Origin: Candidatus Bipolaricaulota bacterium
GTDB taxonomy: Bacteria; Bipolaricaulota; Bipolaricaulia; RBG-16-55-9
Assembly (NCBI GenBank): GCA_015487455.1
Contig: WFPR01000228.1
Span: forward strand, 1 to 21,184
Direction of reading: 5' to 3'
DNA length: 21,184 nt
The notes beneath the pieces were generated by a model, which was not told the DNA's origin, did no database searches, and saw only the letters and a program-made list of their open reading frames with translations. Numbering within the stretch: the stretch's first letter is position 1; each line of letters starts with the position of its first letter. Shown here piece after piece: positions 1 through 7,428 of this stretch. Made by a program: the position numbers and the translations under genes.

Positions 1-870
1 CGCGTCCGAGGGCCGAGTGAGGGCCGTCTGAGGGCGATCGAGCACGAGCCGCCCGTCCCGAGCGCCCAGGTGAAGTCGTGCGTGCTGCTCGCGGGGCTCT
101 ACGCCGAGGGCGTCACGGTCGTCAGGGAGTCCTCGCCCACGCGCGACCACACCGAGCGGCTGTTCGCCCGTTTGGGCGCTCCCCTCGAGCTTGGCGAGCT
201 TGCATGCGGGCGCGAGGTCCGGCTGCGCGGCCCCGTCGAGCGCTTGGAGCCCTTCGAGCTGCGCGTCCCGGGCGACCCCTCGTCCGCGGCGTTCTTCGTC
301 GCGGCGGCGGCCCTGCTCCCCGGGAGCGAGCTGCTCCTCCGCCACGTGGGCGTCAACCCGACGCGCACGGGCTTTCTGGACGCGCTACGGCGCATGGGCG
401 CCCCCATCGAGCTGCTGGACGAGCGGGAGGTGGGCGGCGAGCCCGTGGCCGACGTGCTGGTGCGCGGCGCCCCCGCGCTCCGGGGCCTCGAGCTGGACGG
501 GGCGGAGGTCCCGAGGCTGATCGACGAGCTGCCGCTGCTGGCCGTCGTGGCCACCCGGGCCGAGGGCGTCACGGTCATCCGGGGCGCGAAGGAGCTGCGG
601 GTCAAGGAGACGGACCGCATTCGAGCCGTCGCGTTGAACTTAAGGCGCCTGGGCGCCCGGGTCGAGGAGCGACCCGACGGCTTCGTCATCGAGGGGCCTC
701 AGGCGCTGCGGGGTGGCCGCGTCGAGGGCTTCGGCGATCACCGCGTCGTGATGGCCTTCGCCGTGGCCGGGCTCGTCGCCCGGGGCGAGACGACGATCGA
801 GGGCGCGGAGTGGGCCGACGTCTCGTACCCCCAGTTCTTCGAGGCGCTTGAGCGCGTCGTGGAGCGCTGA
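1..870 (+). CDS. aroA: 3-phosphoshikimate 1-carboxyvinyltransferase (EPSP synthase), 5' truncated
   Basis: The reading frame is open from base 1, so the gene begins before the window; the GTG at 70 is an internal codon. About 289 C-terminal residues remain of a family that is usually about 430 long. EPSP synthase joins phosphoenolpyruvate to shikimate-3-phosphate in the cytoplasm, the sixth step of the shikimate pathway. Visible family blocks are SAQVKSCVLLAGLYAEG, the ESSPTRDHTERL segment that binds substrate, PGDPSSAAFF, the ELRVKETDRI block and GDHRVVMA near the C-terminus. The stop is 19 bp before aroE, so the two are probably co-transcribed. There is no sign of damage apart from the window edge. 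Confidence 0.97.
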   Translation, partial: RVRGPSEGRLRAIEHEPPVPSAQVKSCVLLAGLYAEGVTVVRESSPTRDHTERLFARLGAPLELGELACGREVRLRGPVERLEPFELRVPGDPSSAAFFVAAAALLPGSELLLRHVGVNPTRTGFLDALRRMGAPIELLDEREVGGEPVADVLVRGAPALRGLELDGAEVPRLIDELPLLAVVATRAEGVTVIRGAKELRVKETDRIRAVALNLRRLGARVEERPDGFVIEGPQALRGGRVEGFGDHRVVMAFAVAGLVARGETTIEGAEWADVSYPQFFEALERVVER

Positions 871-889
871 CTCAGCGGGTTCAGTCAGC

Positions 890-1762
890 ATGAAGCCCGA
901 CGGAAAACGCTTCGGCGTGATCGGCGACCCGATCGAGCACTCGCTCTCCCCCGCCCTGTTCGCGGGCTTCTTCGAGCGTTTCAAGCTTCACGATCGCTGT
1001 CGCTACGAGGCGTTCCGCGTGCGGGCCGAGGAGCTGCTTCAATTTGTGGCGTGGGCGCGCCGGGAGCTGGCGGGCTTCAACGTCACGATCCCCCACAAGG
1101 AGCGCATCACAGCACATCTCGACGGGCTCGACCCGACGGCCCGGGCGCTCGGGGCCGTCAACGTCGTGGCGAACCGCTCGGGGGAGCTGTGGGGCTTCAA
1201 CACGGACGTCGCGGGCTTCCTCGCGCCCCTCAGGGCCCGAAAGCTCGACGGCGCGTTGAGGGGCAAACGGGCCGTGGTGCTCGGAGCGGGCGGGGCGGCC
1301 CGGGCCGTCGTCTTCGCCCTACAAGCGCTCGGCGTTCGCGAGGTCGTGCTCGCCAACCGCACCCGCGAGCGGGCCGCGCGCCTCGCCCGGTGGGCCCAAG
1401 ATCAAGCCCACGGCCTGACCGTGACGCCCGTCGCGCTCGAGGGCGGGGCGCTCAAGGACGCGTTGAGCGGGGCCGCGCTGCTCGTGAACGCGACGCCCGT
1501 GGGGATGTGGCCCCGCGTCGACGCCAGCCCGCTCCCCCCGAAGGCGTTGGAGGGGCTTCACGAGGGGCTGATCGTCTACGATCTGGTGTACAACCCGCGG
1601 GAGACGCGGCTGCTCCGGGAAGCTCGGGCCCGCGGGGCCGTCGTCGTCGACGGGCTGGGGATGCTGGTCGCGCAGGCGCTCGAGGCGCTCAAGATCTGGC
1701 TGCCCGAGCTTGTTGACGTCGACGAAGAGGCGTTGAAGCGCGCGCTCCAACGGCACCTTTAG
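890..1762 (+). CDS. aroE: Shikimate dehydrogenase (NADP+)
   Basis: This 290-residue protein reduces 3-dehydroshikimate to shikimate with NADPH, in the cytoplasm. Substrate-binding motifs are SLSP (18-21) and NVTIPHK (64-70), whose Lys70 is the expected catalytic lysine; Asp106 in GFNTD is its partner. The cofactor domain shows the glycine-rich loop GAGGAARA (132-139), NRT (156-158), NATPVGM (200-206) and the C-terminal GLGMLVAQA block. Length matches the family. The start is the ATG at 890, because the protein aligns from KRFGVIGDP; a longer frame from 848 would overlap the end of aroA and adds no conserved residues. It follows aroA by 19 bp, an order consistent with a shikimate operon. Confidence 0.96.
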   Translation: MKPDGKRFGVIGDPIEHSLSPALFAGFFERFKLHDRCRYEAFRVRAEELLQFVAWARRELAGFNVTIPHKERITAHLDGLDPTARALGAVNVVANRSGELWGFNTDVAGFLAPLRARKLDGALRGKRAVVLGAGGAARAVVFALQALGVREVVLANRTRERAARLARWAQDQAHGLTVTPVALEGGALKDALSGAALLVNATPVGMWPRVDASPLPPKALEGLHEGLIVYDLVYNPRETRLLREARARGAVVVDGLGMLVAQALEALKIWLPELVDVDEEALKRALQRHL

Positions 1763-1767
1763 GGCAC

Positions 1768-1783
1768 TGCCGCCGCGACGGCA
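1768..1783. terminator. Small hairpin between convergent aroE and corC
   Basis: TGCCG and CGGCA can pair around a 6-base loop in the 27-bp gap between the two convergent stops. There is no T-run on either side, so this is a weak candidate for a bidirectional transcription end. Confidence 0.25.
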
Positions 1784-1789
1784 AAGGCT

Positions 1790-3295
1790 TCAAGCGGGGG
1801 ACGAGGGCACGGGCTCGGGGAGCTTGAGGCGCACCTTGAGCACCTCGCGGGCCGAGGCGCTCTCCACGATCAGCGTGACGCCGTCGACGGCGATCGAGCG
1901 CCCCGGCTTGGGGATCTCCTCCAGGCGCTGGGTGATCAGCCCCCCGATGGTGACGGCCCCGTCGGTCGGGAGGTTGAGCCCCAGCTCCTCGTTGAGCAGC
2001 TGGATCTCCGTGTCGCCCTCGACGAGGAACTCCCGCGGCGAGAGGCGTTGAATGGGCTGCTCCGGCTGGTCGTACTCGTCGCTGATCTCGCCGACGATCT
2101 CCTCCAGCACGTCCTCCAGGGTCACGATCCCGACCATCGAGCCGAACTCGTCGACCACGATGGCCATGTGCTGCTTAGCCCGCTGGAACTCCCTCAACAG
2201 GTCCCCCAACGGCTTGATCGGCGGGGTGAAGAACGGCGGGCGGATGAGGTCCCGCAGGGTCACGCGCCGCAGGCGCTCCCGCAGGCGCCGCGCCTCCCGC
2301 TCCAATCGCTCCCGCTCCTCTAAGAGCTTGCGGTGCTCGGGGTCGGCCTGGGGGTCGAGGCCGCGCGCCCGCGCCCGGCGCTCGGCTTCCCGGAGCTGCT
2401 GGGGCAGCTCCTCGTGGAGCCGCCGACGGATCTCCTCGAGGCGGCGCCGCTCCTCGTGGCCGTAGCGGATCAAGTCCTTGGCGTGCAGGATCCCGATGAC
2501 GTTGTCCCGCGTCCCCTCGTAGACGGGGTAGCGGGAGTGGCCCTCGCGGGCGATGATCTCGCGGACCTCGCCGAGGGGCGTGTCGACGGGGATCGCGACC
2601 ACCTCCGGGCGGGGGACCATCACCTGGCGGGCCACCCGCTCCTCGTACGTCAGGATGCGCCAGACCATCCGCCGCTCCTCCTCGTCGAGGAGGCCCGCCT
2701 CGACGGCGGCCTCGAGGAGGCGCTTCAGCTCCGCCTCCCGCTCCCGGCGGTCGAGCCTCCCGCTGGCTGAGGACGAGCCCGCCTCGGCGGCGGGGGCGGG
2801 GGTCGATCGACGGCCGAGGAGGCGCCGGACGCCCCGCCCGAGCCACCCCGAGAGGGCGATCAGCGCGAGGAGGAGTTGGATCGGCCAGTAAAGCAGCCGA
2901 AGCGCCTGGAGCATCCAGCCTTCAAGCTGCGGCTGAAGGGCGTCGACCGTGCGCGGCAGGATGCCGCCGACCGCGAGGAGGTACGCGACGGCCAGCCCCA
3001 GGGCCAGCCCCGTGCGGGCCGTCCCGTCCAGCTCGGGAAAGAGCGCGGCCGTCCAGAGCGCGAGGAGCACCCCCGCCGCGATGAAGAGAAAGTCCGCGAG
3101 CAGGCCGATCGCGGTCACGACGAGCTGGGGGGACTCTTGAAATGTCCGCAGGAACCGGCAGGCTTCGGGGTGCGCCTTGAGGAGGGCGAGCCGTCGAACT
3201 CGGCCCAGCGAGGCGAGGGCGATCTCAATCGCCGTCAGGACGCTCCCGACCAGCGTGAGCAGCCCGATCGCGATGAATCCTATGAGAGGATCCAT
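1790..3295 (-). CDS. CNNM/CorC-HlyC family membrane protein with paired CBS domains and a charged helical insertion
   Basis: A 501-residue inner-membrane protein of the CorC/HlyC/CNNM type, a family linked to Mg2+ or other divalent-cation export or homeostasis. Residues 1-160 hold about four hydrophobic segments (near 4-29, 57-80, 94-113, 130-152), the DUF21 transmembrane part. CBS1 covers about 221-277 (ARQVMVPRPEV, GHSRYPVYEG, VIGILHAKDL). CBS2 covers about 348-405 (FFTPPIKPLGDLL, MAIVVDEFGSMVGIVTLEDV). The C-terminal CorC_HlyC domain follows to about 490. Unusually, some 65 residues rich in Arg and Glu (about 278-345) separate the two CBS repeats, where relatives normally have a short linker; they look like an antiparallel coiled coil. 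It is transcribed divergently from accB. The substrate cannot be told from sequence. Confidence 0.9.
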   Translation of the reverse strand: MDPLIGFIAIGLLTLVGSVLTAIEIALASLGRVRRLALLKAHPEACRFLRTFQESPQLVVTAIGLLADFLFIAAGVLLALWTAALFPELDGTARTGLALGLAVAYLLAVGGILPRTVDALQPQLEGWMLQALRLLYWPIQLLLALIALSGWLGRGVRRLLGRRSTPAPAAEAGSSSASGRLDRREREAELKRLLEAAVEAGLLDEEERRMVWRILTYEERVARQVMVPRPEVVAIPVDTPLGEVREIIAREGHSRYPVYEGTRDNVIGILHAKDLIRYGHEERRRLEEIRRRLHEELPQQLREAERRARARGLDPQADPEHRKLLEERERLEREARRLRERLRRVTLRDLIRPPFFTPPIKPLGDLLREFQRAKQHMAIVVDEFGSMVGIVTLEDVLEEIVGEISDEYDQPEQPIQRLSPREFLVEGDTEIQLLNEELGLNLPTDGAVTIGGLITQRLEEIPKPGRSIAVDGVTLIVESASAREVLKVRLKLPEPVPSSPA

Positions 3296-3320
3296 TCAGC
3301 CGCGCATCACCTCGTCAGGG

Positions 3321-3349
3321 AGTATAGGCCGACCGGCCGGATTTTGCAA
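3321..3349 (-). promoter_or_regulatory. Sigma-70-type promoter for the corC-like gene
   Basis: Read leftward, TTGCAA (3349-3344) is followed after 17 bp by TATACT (3326-3321). The start of transcription would be near 3314, about 18 bases before the ATG at 3295. The -35 box is palindromic and is shared with the rightward accB promoter. Confidence 0.65.
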
Positions 3350-3373
3350 GGGATAGCGCGATTGGGGTATGCT
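3344..3373 (+). promoter_or_regulatory. Sigma-70-type promoter for accBC
   Basis: TTGCAA (3344-3349), an 18-bp spacer and TATGCT (3368-3373). The predicted transcript begins near 3380. This places the ATG at 3369 inside the -10 box and makes it an unlikely translation start for accB. Confidence 0.6.
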
Positions 3374-3404
3374 GGAGCCCCTCAAGGCGTGGGGAGGGAA
3401 GGCG

Positions 3405-3896
3405 ATGACGAGGACGAGGGCGGAGGACGCGAACATGGACGTCGAGGAGATCAAGGCGCTCATCGAGCTGTTCGAGCGCTCCTCGCTGACGGAGCTGACG
3501 CTGGAGCGCGGGGGGGCCCGCCTGGTGCTCAAGCGCGAGGCGGCCGCGCCCGTCGTCCCCGCCGAGGCGGCGCCGAAGGCAGCGGGGACGACGGAGGCGG
3601 GCGCGGGGGCTCAAGAGCAAGAGGAAGAGCAAACAAAGGAGGAGGCGCTGGAGGGCTACGTGGTGCACTCGCCGATCGTGGGGACGTTCTACCGGCGGCC
3701 CTCGCCCGACGAGGACCCCTACGTCGAGGTCGGGGACGAGGTGCGGGCCGGGGACGTCGTCTGCATCGTCGAGGCCATGAAGGTCATGAACGAGGTGCGC
3801 ACGGAGAGGGCCGGGGTCGTCAAGGCCATCCTGGTCGAGGACGCGGCGCCCGTGGAGTACGGCCAGCCCCTCATCGTCATCGAGCCCTTCGACTAG
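3405..3896 (+). CDS. accB: Biotin carboxyl carrier protein of acetyl-CoA carboxylase
   Basis: 163 residues from this start. BCCP carries the biotin that shuttles carboxyl groups between biotin carboxylase and carboxyltransferase, in the first step of fatty-acid synthesis. The N-terminal block DVEEIKALIELFERSSLTEL matches the family start. An Ala/Pro/Glu-rich flexible linker spans about 45-82. The biotinyl domain begins at VHSPIVGTFYR and has the attachment motif EAMKVMNE (123-130), with Lys126 biotinylated. Two starts have a good ribosome site: 3405 (GGAGG at 3393-3397, 7-base spacing) and 3435 (GGAGG at 3422-3426). The second aligns exactly with most homologues, so the protein may be 153 residues. 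The frame also opens at 3369, but that ATG overlaps the predicted -10 box. accC follows after 47 bp. Confidence 0.95.
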   Translation: MTRTRAEDANMDVEEIKALIELFERSSLTELTLERGGARLVLKREAAAPVVPAEAAPKAAGTTEAGAGAQEQEEEQTKEEALEGYVVHSPIVGTFYRRPSPDEDPYVEVGDEVRAGDVVCIVEAMKVMNEVRTERAGVVKAILVEDAAPVEYGQPLIVIEPFD

Positions 3897-3943
3897 CGCG
3901 CCCGCTCGTCTGGCTTTGAGCTGACGGAAACAAGGCAGCCGGG

Positions 3944-5290
3944 ATGTTCAAGAAAATTCTGATCGCGAACCGCGGGGAGATCGCGCTGCGGGTGATCGAG
4001 GCGTGTCGGCTGTTGGGGATCCGCAGCGTGGCCGTCTTCTCGGAGGCCGACCGCCACAGCCTGCACGCGCGCCTGGCCGACGAGGCGTACTGCATCGGGC
4101 CACCGCCCGCCCGCGACAGCTATCTGAATTTGGCGGCCATCATGAGCGCGGCCGAAATCTCCAAAGCGGAGGCGATCCACCCCGGCTACGGCTTCCTGGC
4201 GGAGGACCCGCACTTCGCCGAGGTGTGCGAGGCGTCGGGCGTGAAATTTATTGGCCCGCCCCGCCAAGTGCTGGAGCTGGCCGGGGACAAGCTGGCGACG
4301 AAGCGGGCGGTCGCGCGGGCGGGCCTGCCCACCCTGCCGGGCACCGACGCGCTGCGGGACGAGCGCGAGGCCCGCGAGGCCGCCCGCGAGCTGGGGTTCC
4401 CGCTCATCGTCAAGGCGGCGGCCGGGGGCGGCGGGCGCGGGATGCGCCTGGTGCGAAACGAATCCGAATTAATTGAGCAGTTTCACGCCGCGCGGCGGGA
4501 GGCCGAGGCCGGCTTCGGCAACCCCGCCGTCTACCTCGAGAGGTTTTTGGAGGGCGCCCGGCACGTCGAAGTGCAGATTTTAGCCGACGAGCACGGCCAC
4601 GTCGTCCACTGGGGCGAGCGGGAGTGCTCCATCCAGCGGCGGTACCAGAAGCTGATCGAGGAGTCGCCCGCGCCGAACCTCGACGATACCCTGCGCCGGG
4701 CCATCTGCGGCGCGGCCGTCGAGGCGGCCCGCGCCCTCGGCTACCGGAACGCCGGGACGGTCGAGTTCTTGGTCGCGGGCGGGGAGTTCTACGTCATCGA
4801 GGTCAACGCGCGCATTCAGGTCGAGCATCCCGTCTCGGAGATGCGCGCCGGGCGGGACCTCGTCGTCGAGCAGATCCGGGTGGCGGCCGGGGAGGAGCTG
4901 GGCTACACGCAGGAGCAGCTCGAGCTCCGGGGCCACGCGATCGAGTGCCGCATCAACGCCGAGGACCCGCTGCGGGACTTCCTGCCCGCGACGGGGCGGG
5001 TGCGGGTGAAGGGCTGGCCCGGCGGCTTCGGCGTGCGCGTCGACGCCCACCTCTACGACGGGCTGGAGGTCGGCCCCTACTACGACTCGCTGCTGGCCAA
5101 GGTGATCGCCTGGGGGCCCGATCGCGAGAGCGCCCGGCGGCGACTGCTCGGCGCCCTGCGCCGTCTGGAGCTGGAGGGGCTGCCCACCACCCGCGAGCTG
5201 TGCTTGGAGATTTTGGAGCACCCGGCGTTCGTCGAAGGGCGGACCACGACCCGCTTCCTCGACGAGCAGTGGGAGCGGACGCGCCGCTGA
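3944..5290 (+). CDS. accC: Biotin carboxylase subunit of acetyl-CoA carboxylase
   Basis: A 448-residue ATP-grasp enzyme, standard length for AccC. It carboxylates the biotin on AccB with ATP and bicarbonate in the cytoplasm. The N-terminal domain starts with FKKILIANRGEIALRVI. The glycine-rich ATP loop GGGGRGM is at 161-167, HVEVQ at 207-211 and ERECSIQRRYQK at 225-236. The metal and catalytic residues Glu274, Glu286, Asn288, Arg290 and Glu294 (GTVEF, EVNARIQVEHPV) are all present. Shine-Dalgarno pairing before the ATG is poor, so translation may be coupled to accB. The carboxyltransferase genes accA and accD are not in the window. Propionyl- or pyruvate-carboxylase subunits are related, but the pairing with a stand-alone BCCP favours AccC. 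Confidence 0.96.
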   Translation: MFKKILIANRGEIALRVIEACRLLGIRSVAVFSEADRHSLHARLADEAYCIGPPPARDSYLNLAAIMSAAEISKAEAIHPGYGFLAEDPHFAEVCEASGVKFIGPPRQVLELAGDKLATKRAVARAGLPTLPGTDALRDEREAREAARELGFPLIVKAAAGGGGRGMRLVRNESELIEQFHAARREAEAGFGNPAVYLERFLEGARHVEVQILADEHGHVVHWGERECSIQRRYQKLIEESPAPNLDDTLRRAICGAAVEAARALGYRNAGTVEFLVAGGEFYVIEVNARIQVEHPVSEMRAGRDLVVEQIRVAAGEELGYTQEQLELRGHAIECRINAEDPLRDFLPATGRVRVKGWPGGFGVRVDAHLYDGLEVGPYYDSLLAKVIAWGPDRESARRRLLGALRRLELEGLPTTRELCLEILEHPAFVEGRTTTRFLDEQWERTRR

Positions 5291-5292
5291 GG

Positions 5293-5308
5293 CGCTTGAA
5301 CGCTTGAA
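5293..5308. repeat. Perfect 8-bp tandem repeat at the ffh promoter
   Basis: CGCTTGAA occurs twice head to tail (5293-5300 and 5301-5308). The second copy supplies most of the -35 box of the ffh promoter. It may be an operator-like direct repeat or a chance duplication. Confidence 0.6.
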
Positions 5309-5332
5309 ATCCTCAAGAGCGCCTCCTAGAAT
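5304..5332 (+). promoter_or_regulatory. Strong sigma-70-type promoter for ffh
   Basis: TTGAAA (5304-5309), exactly 17 bp, then TAGAAT (5327-5332); each box matches the consensus at five of six positions. Transcription should begin near 5339, only about 9 bases before the ffh ATG at 5348, which suits the lack of a Shine-Dalgarno site there. Confidence 0.7.
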
Positions 5333-5347
5333 GCTCCCGCCAGGGCC

Positions 5348-6664
5348 ATGTTCGACGCGTTGACCCAGCGCCTGACCCGAGCCCTCACGGCGCTCCGGCG
5401 CAAGGGGAAGCTGACCGAGAGCGATCTGGACGAGGGGCTCCGCGAGGTGCGGCGCGCCCTGCTCGAGGCCGACGTCAACTACAAAGTGGCCAAGCGCTTC
5501 GTCGAGCGGGTGCGCGAGGCCGCCCTGGGCCAGGAAATTCTAGAAAGCCTCACGCCCGGCCAGCAGATCGTCAAGATCGTCCGGGACGAGCTGACGCGGC
5601 TGCTGGGCCGGACGCGCCGGGAGCTGGACTTAAGCGGAAAGCCCTCGCTGTGGCTCGTGGTGGGGCTCCAGGGCTCGGGGAAGACGACGACGGTGGGGAA
5701 GCTCGCCCGGCACTACGCCCGTCAGGGCAAAAAGGTGCTGCTGGCCGCCACGGACGTGCGCCGCCCCGCGGCGATCGAGCAGCTCAAGCAGCTGGGCGCC
5801 CAGCTCGGCGTGCCCGTCCACGCCGAGGGCCGGACGGCCCTGGAGATCGCTCAGGAAGCCCTGGCCCAGGCCCGCCGTCGGCTGCTCGATTTGGTGATCG
5901 TGGACACGGCCGGGCGGCTCCAGATCGACGAGGAGCTGATGCGGGAGCTCGAGGCGATGAAGGCGGCCCTCAAGCCCCAGGAGGTGCTGCTGGTCGCCGA
6001 CGCGATGACCGGGCAGGAGGCCGTCTCCATCGCCCAGGCGTTCCACGAGCGGGTGGGGCTGACGGGCATCGTGCTGACGAAGATGGACGGCGACGCGCGC
6101 GGCGGCGCCGCCCTCTCCATGGTCGAGGTCACGGGGGTGCCCTTGGTCTTTCTGGGCGTCGGCGAGAAGCTCGACGATTTGGAGGCCGTCCACCCCGATC
6201 GCCTGGCCCAGCGCATCCTGGGCATGGGCGACGTGCTGAGCCTCATCGAGGACGTTGAGCGGACGATCGACGCCCAGAAGGCGGAACGGCTGGCCCGGCG
6301 GCTGGAGAAGGACCGCTTCACCCTCGAGGACTTCCTGGAGCAGCTGCAGCAGGTGCGCCGCCTCGGCCCCCTGGACAAGCTCCTGGAGAAGCTGCCGGGG
6401 ATGGGCGCGCTCAAGGGTCGAGTGCAGCTGGACGAGCGGGAGCTGGTCAAGGCGCAGGCGATCATCCAGTCGATGACGCCGGAGGAGCGCCGCCGCCCCG
6501 AGATCCTGAACGCCAGCCGCAAGCGGCGCATCGCGCGCGGCTCCGGGACGACCGTGCAGGACGTGAACCGGCTGCTGAGGCGCTTCGAGGAGGCCCGGCG
6601 GCTGATGAAGCGGATGAAGAAGCTGGGCGGCCGCCTGCCTCAAGGCGGCTGGCCCTTCTCCTAA
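5348..6664 (+). CDS. ffh: Signal recognition particle GTPase (Ffh/SRP54)
   Basis: A 438-residue cytoplasmic GTPase that, with 4.5S/SRP RNA, binds signal sequences on ribosomes and targets them to FtsY at the membrane. The N domain (1-90) is helical. The G domain has the P-loop GLQGSGKTT (106-114), DVRRPAAIEQL (136-146), DTAGR (186-190), TKMDGDARGG (244-253) and GVGEKLDDLE. The M domain runs from about 325, with FTLEDFLEQL, the LPGMG finger region and the RNA-binding SRKRRIARGSG (390-400). All elements are complete. The start ATG lies just after a strong promoter and lacks a clear ribosome site. It heads the rpsP-khpA-trmD block, a common gene order. No SRP RNA gene was seen. Confidence 0.97.
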   Translation: MFDALTQRLTRALTALRRKGKLTESDLDEGLREVRRALLEADVNYKVAKRFVERVREAALGQEILESLTPGQQIVKIVRDELTRLLGRTRRELDLSGKPSLWLVVGLQGSGKTTTVGKLARHYARQGKKVLLAATDVRRPAAIEQLKQLGAQLGVPVHAEGRTALEIAQEALAQARRRLLDLVIVDTAGRLQIDEELMRELEAMKAALKPQEVLLVADAMTGQEAVSIAQAFHERVGLTGIVLTKMDGDARGGAALSMVEVTGVPLVFLGVGEKLDDLEAVHPDRLAQRILGMGDVLSLIEDVERTIDAQKAERLARRLEKDRFTLEDFLEQLQQVRRLGPLDKLLEKLPGMGALKGRVQLDERELVKAQAIIQSMTPEERRRPEILNASRKRRIARGSGTTVQDVNRLLRRFEEARRLMKRMKKLGGRLPQGGWPFS

Positions 6665-6684
6665 ACGCGCAAACGCGCAGCAGC

Positions 6685-6713
6685 TCGACCTGCCACGCCA
6701 ACACGAACATAAA
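6685..6713 (+). promoter_or_regulatory. Possible internal promoter before rpsP
   Basis: TCGACC (6685-6690), 17 bp, CATAAA (6708-6713); four of six matches in each box. It lies in the 74-bp gap between ffh and rpsP. Weak, but correctly placed for separate expression of the ribosomal genes. Confidence 0.3.
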
Positions 6714-6738
6714 GCGAGGAAAGGAGAGCGAGAGGACG

Positions 6739-7002
6739 ATGGCGGCGAAGATCCGGCTGAAGCGCATCGGGCGGAAGCGCCAGGCGTCGTATCGGGTGGT
6801 GGTCGTGGAGGAGTCCAAGCGGCGCGACACCCGCGTGGTGGACGACCTGGGGTTCTACAGCCCGCACTCCGATGAAGTTCAGTTAGACACGGCGCGGGCG
6901 CTCGAGTGGCTGAAGAAGGGGGCGCAGCCGACGGACACCGCGCGCACCCTGCTCTCCAAGCTCGGCGTGCTGGCCCGCTTCGCCCAGGAGAGGCAGCACT
7001 AG
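6739..7002 (+). CDS. rpsP: 30S ribosomal protein S16
   Basis: 87 residues, the usual size. S16 binds 16S rRNA and helps 30S assembly. The family core is plain: AKIRLKRIGRKRQASYRVVV, then the RDTRVVDDLGFYSP turn, and the C-terminal ALEWLKKGAQPTDTARTLLSKLG segment. A purine-rich ribosome site (AGGAAAGGAG, about 6716-6725) precedes the ATG, one of the clearer Shine-Dalgarno regions in the window. It is followed after 14 bp by khpA, the conserved order in many bacteria. Confidence 0.97.
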   Translation: MAAKIRLKRIGRKRQASYRVVVVEESKRRDTRVVDDLGFYSPHSDEVQLDTARALEWLKKGAQPTDTARTLLSKLGVLARFAQERQH

Positions 7003-7016
7003 AAATAAAGGCCCGA

Positions 7017-7418
7017 ATGAGCCGGCTGCGCGCCCTGCTGGAGCACCTCATCCGCCCCCTGGTCGACCACCCCGACGAGGTGCGGCTGGACTGGGTGGAA
7101 ACCCCGGAGGTCACGCTGTTCTACCTGACGGCCGGGCGCGGGGACCTCGGGCGGATCCTGGGCAAGGAGGGCCGGACGATCGAGGAGATCCGCCGGGTGA
7201 TGGAGGCGGTCGCGGCCCACCTGGGGCGCGAGGTGATCATCGACGTCGTCGAGCGGCCGAAGCCGAAGCCCTCCAAGGCGAAAGCCAAGGCCAAGGCGAA
7301 GGCGAAACAGCGCCCCGGCCGCAAGCGGGGGAAGGCCCCCTCGCGGCCGCCGTCGCCGTCGCAGCCCCCAGCGCAGGGGGCCGGTCGCGAGGGGAGCGCG
7401 CCGAGGCGGGACGGGTGA
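7017..7418 (+). CDS. khpA: KH-domain RNA-binding protein KhpA with a basic C-terminal tail
   Basis: 133 residues from the ATG at 7017. KhpA-type proteins are small single-KH RNA-binding proteins, usually about 75-80 residues, that in some bacteria pair with KhpB and influence cell size and mRNA fate. The KH core here is about residues 1-80, with the RNA-binding loop GRILGKEGRTIEEIR (GKEG at 49-52). The remaining 53 residues are extra: an alternating Lys-Ala run (about 87-97), then Arg/Pro/Ser-rich sequence, disordered and strongly basic. The tail is encoded partly by a 6-bp-periodic tract. It lies between rpsP and trmD, where khpA is expected; rimM, normally next, is missing. Confidence 0.88.
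   Translation: MSRLRALLEHLIRPLVDHPDEVRLDWVETPEVTLFYLTAGRGDLGRILGKEGRTIEEIRRVMEAVAAHLGREVIIDVVERPKPKPSKAKAKAKAKAKQRPGRKRGKAPSRPPSPSQPPAQGAGREGSAPRRDG
7275..7307 (+). repeat. AAGGCG-type hexamer tract encoding a Lys-Ala run
   Basis: Five and a half 6-bp units of AAR-GCS encode KAKAKAKAKAK in the khpA tail. This is one of several 6-bp-periodic tracts in the window. Confidence 0.75.
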
Positions 7419-7428
7419 GGGAGGCGCC

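Noticed and set aside
848..889. Earlier start for aroE inside the end of aroA
   Set aside because: The 14 extra residues have no counterpart in AroE, and the family N-terminus begins just after the ATG at 890.
3369..3404. Earlier ATG for accB at 3369
   Set aside because: It lies within the predicted -10 box, has no usable ribosome site, and adds residues not seen in the family.
5630..7114. Long minus-strand frame opposite ffh and rpsP, and similar ones at 9038-10189, 13067-14212 and 2876-3919 (plus)
   Set aside because: All lie over well-supported genes on the other strand and lack recognisable domains or start signals.
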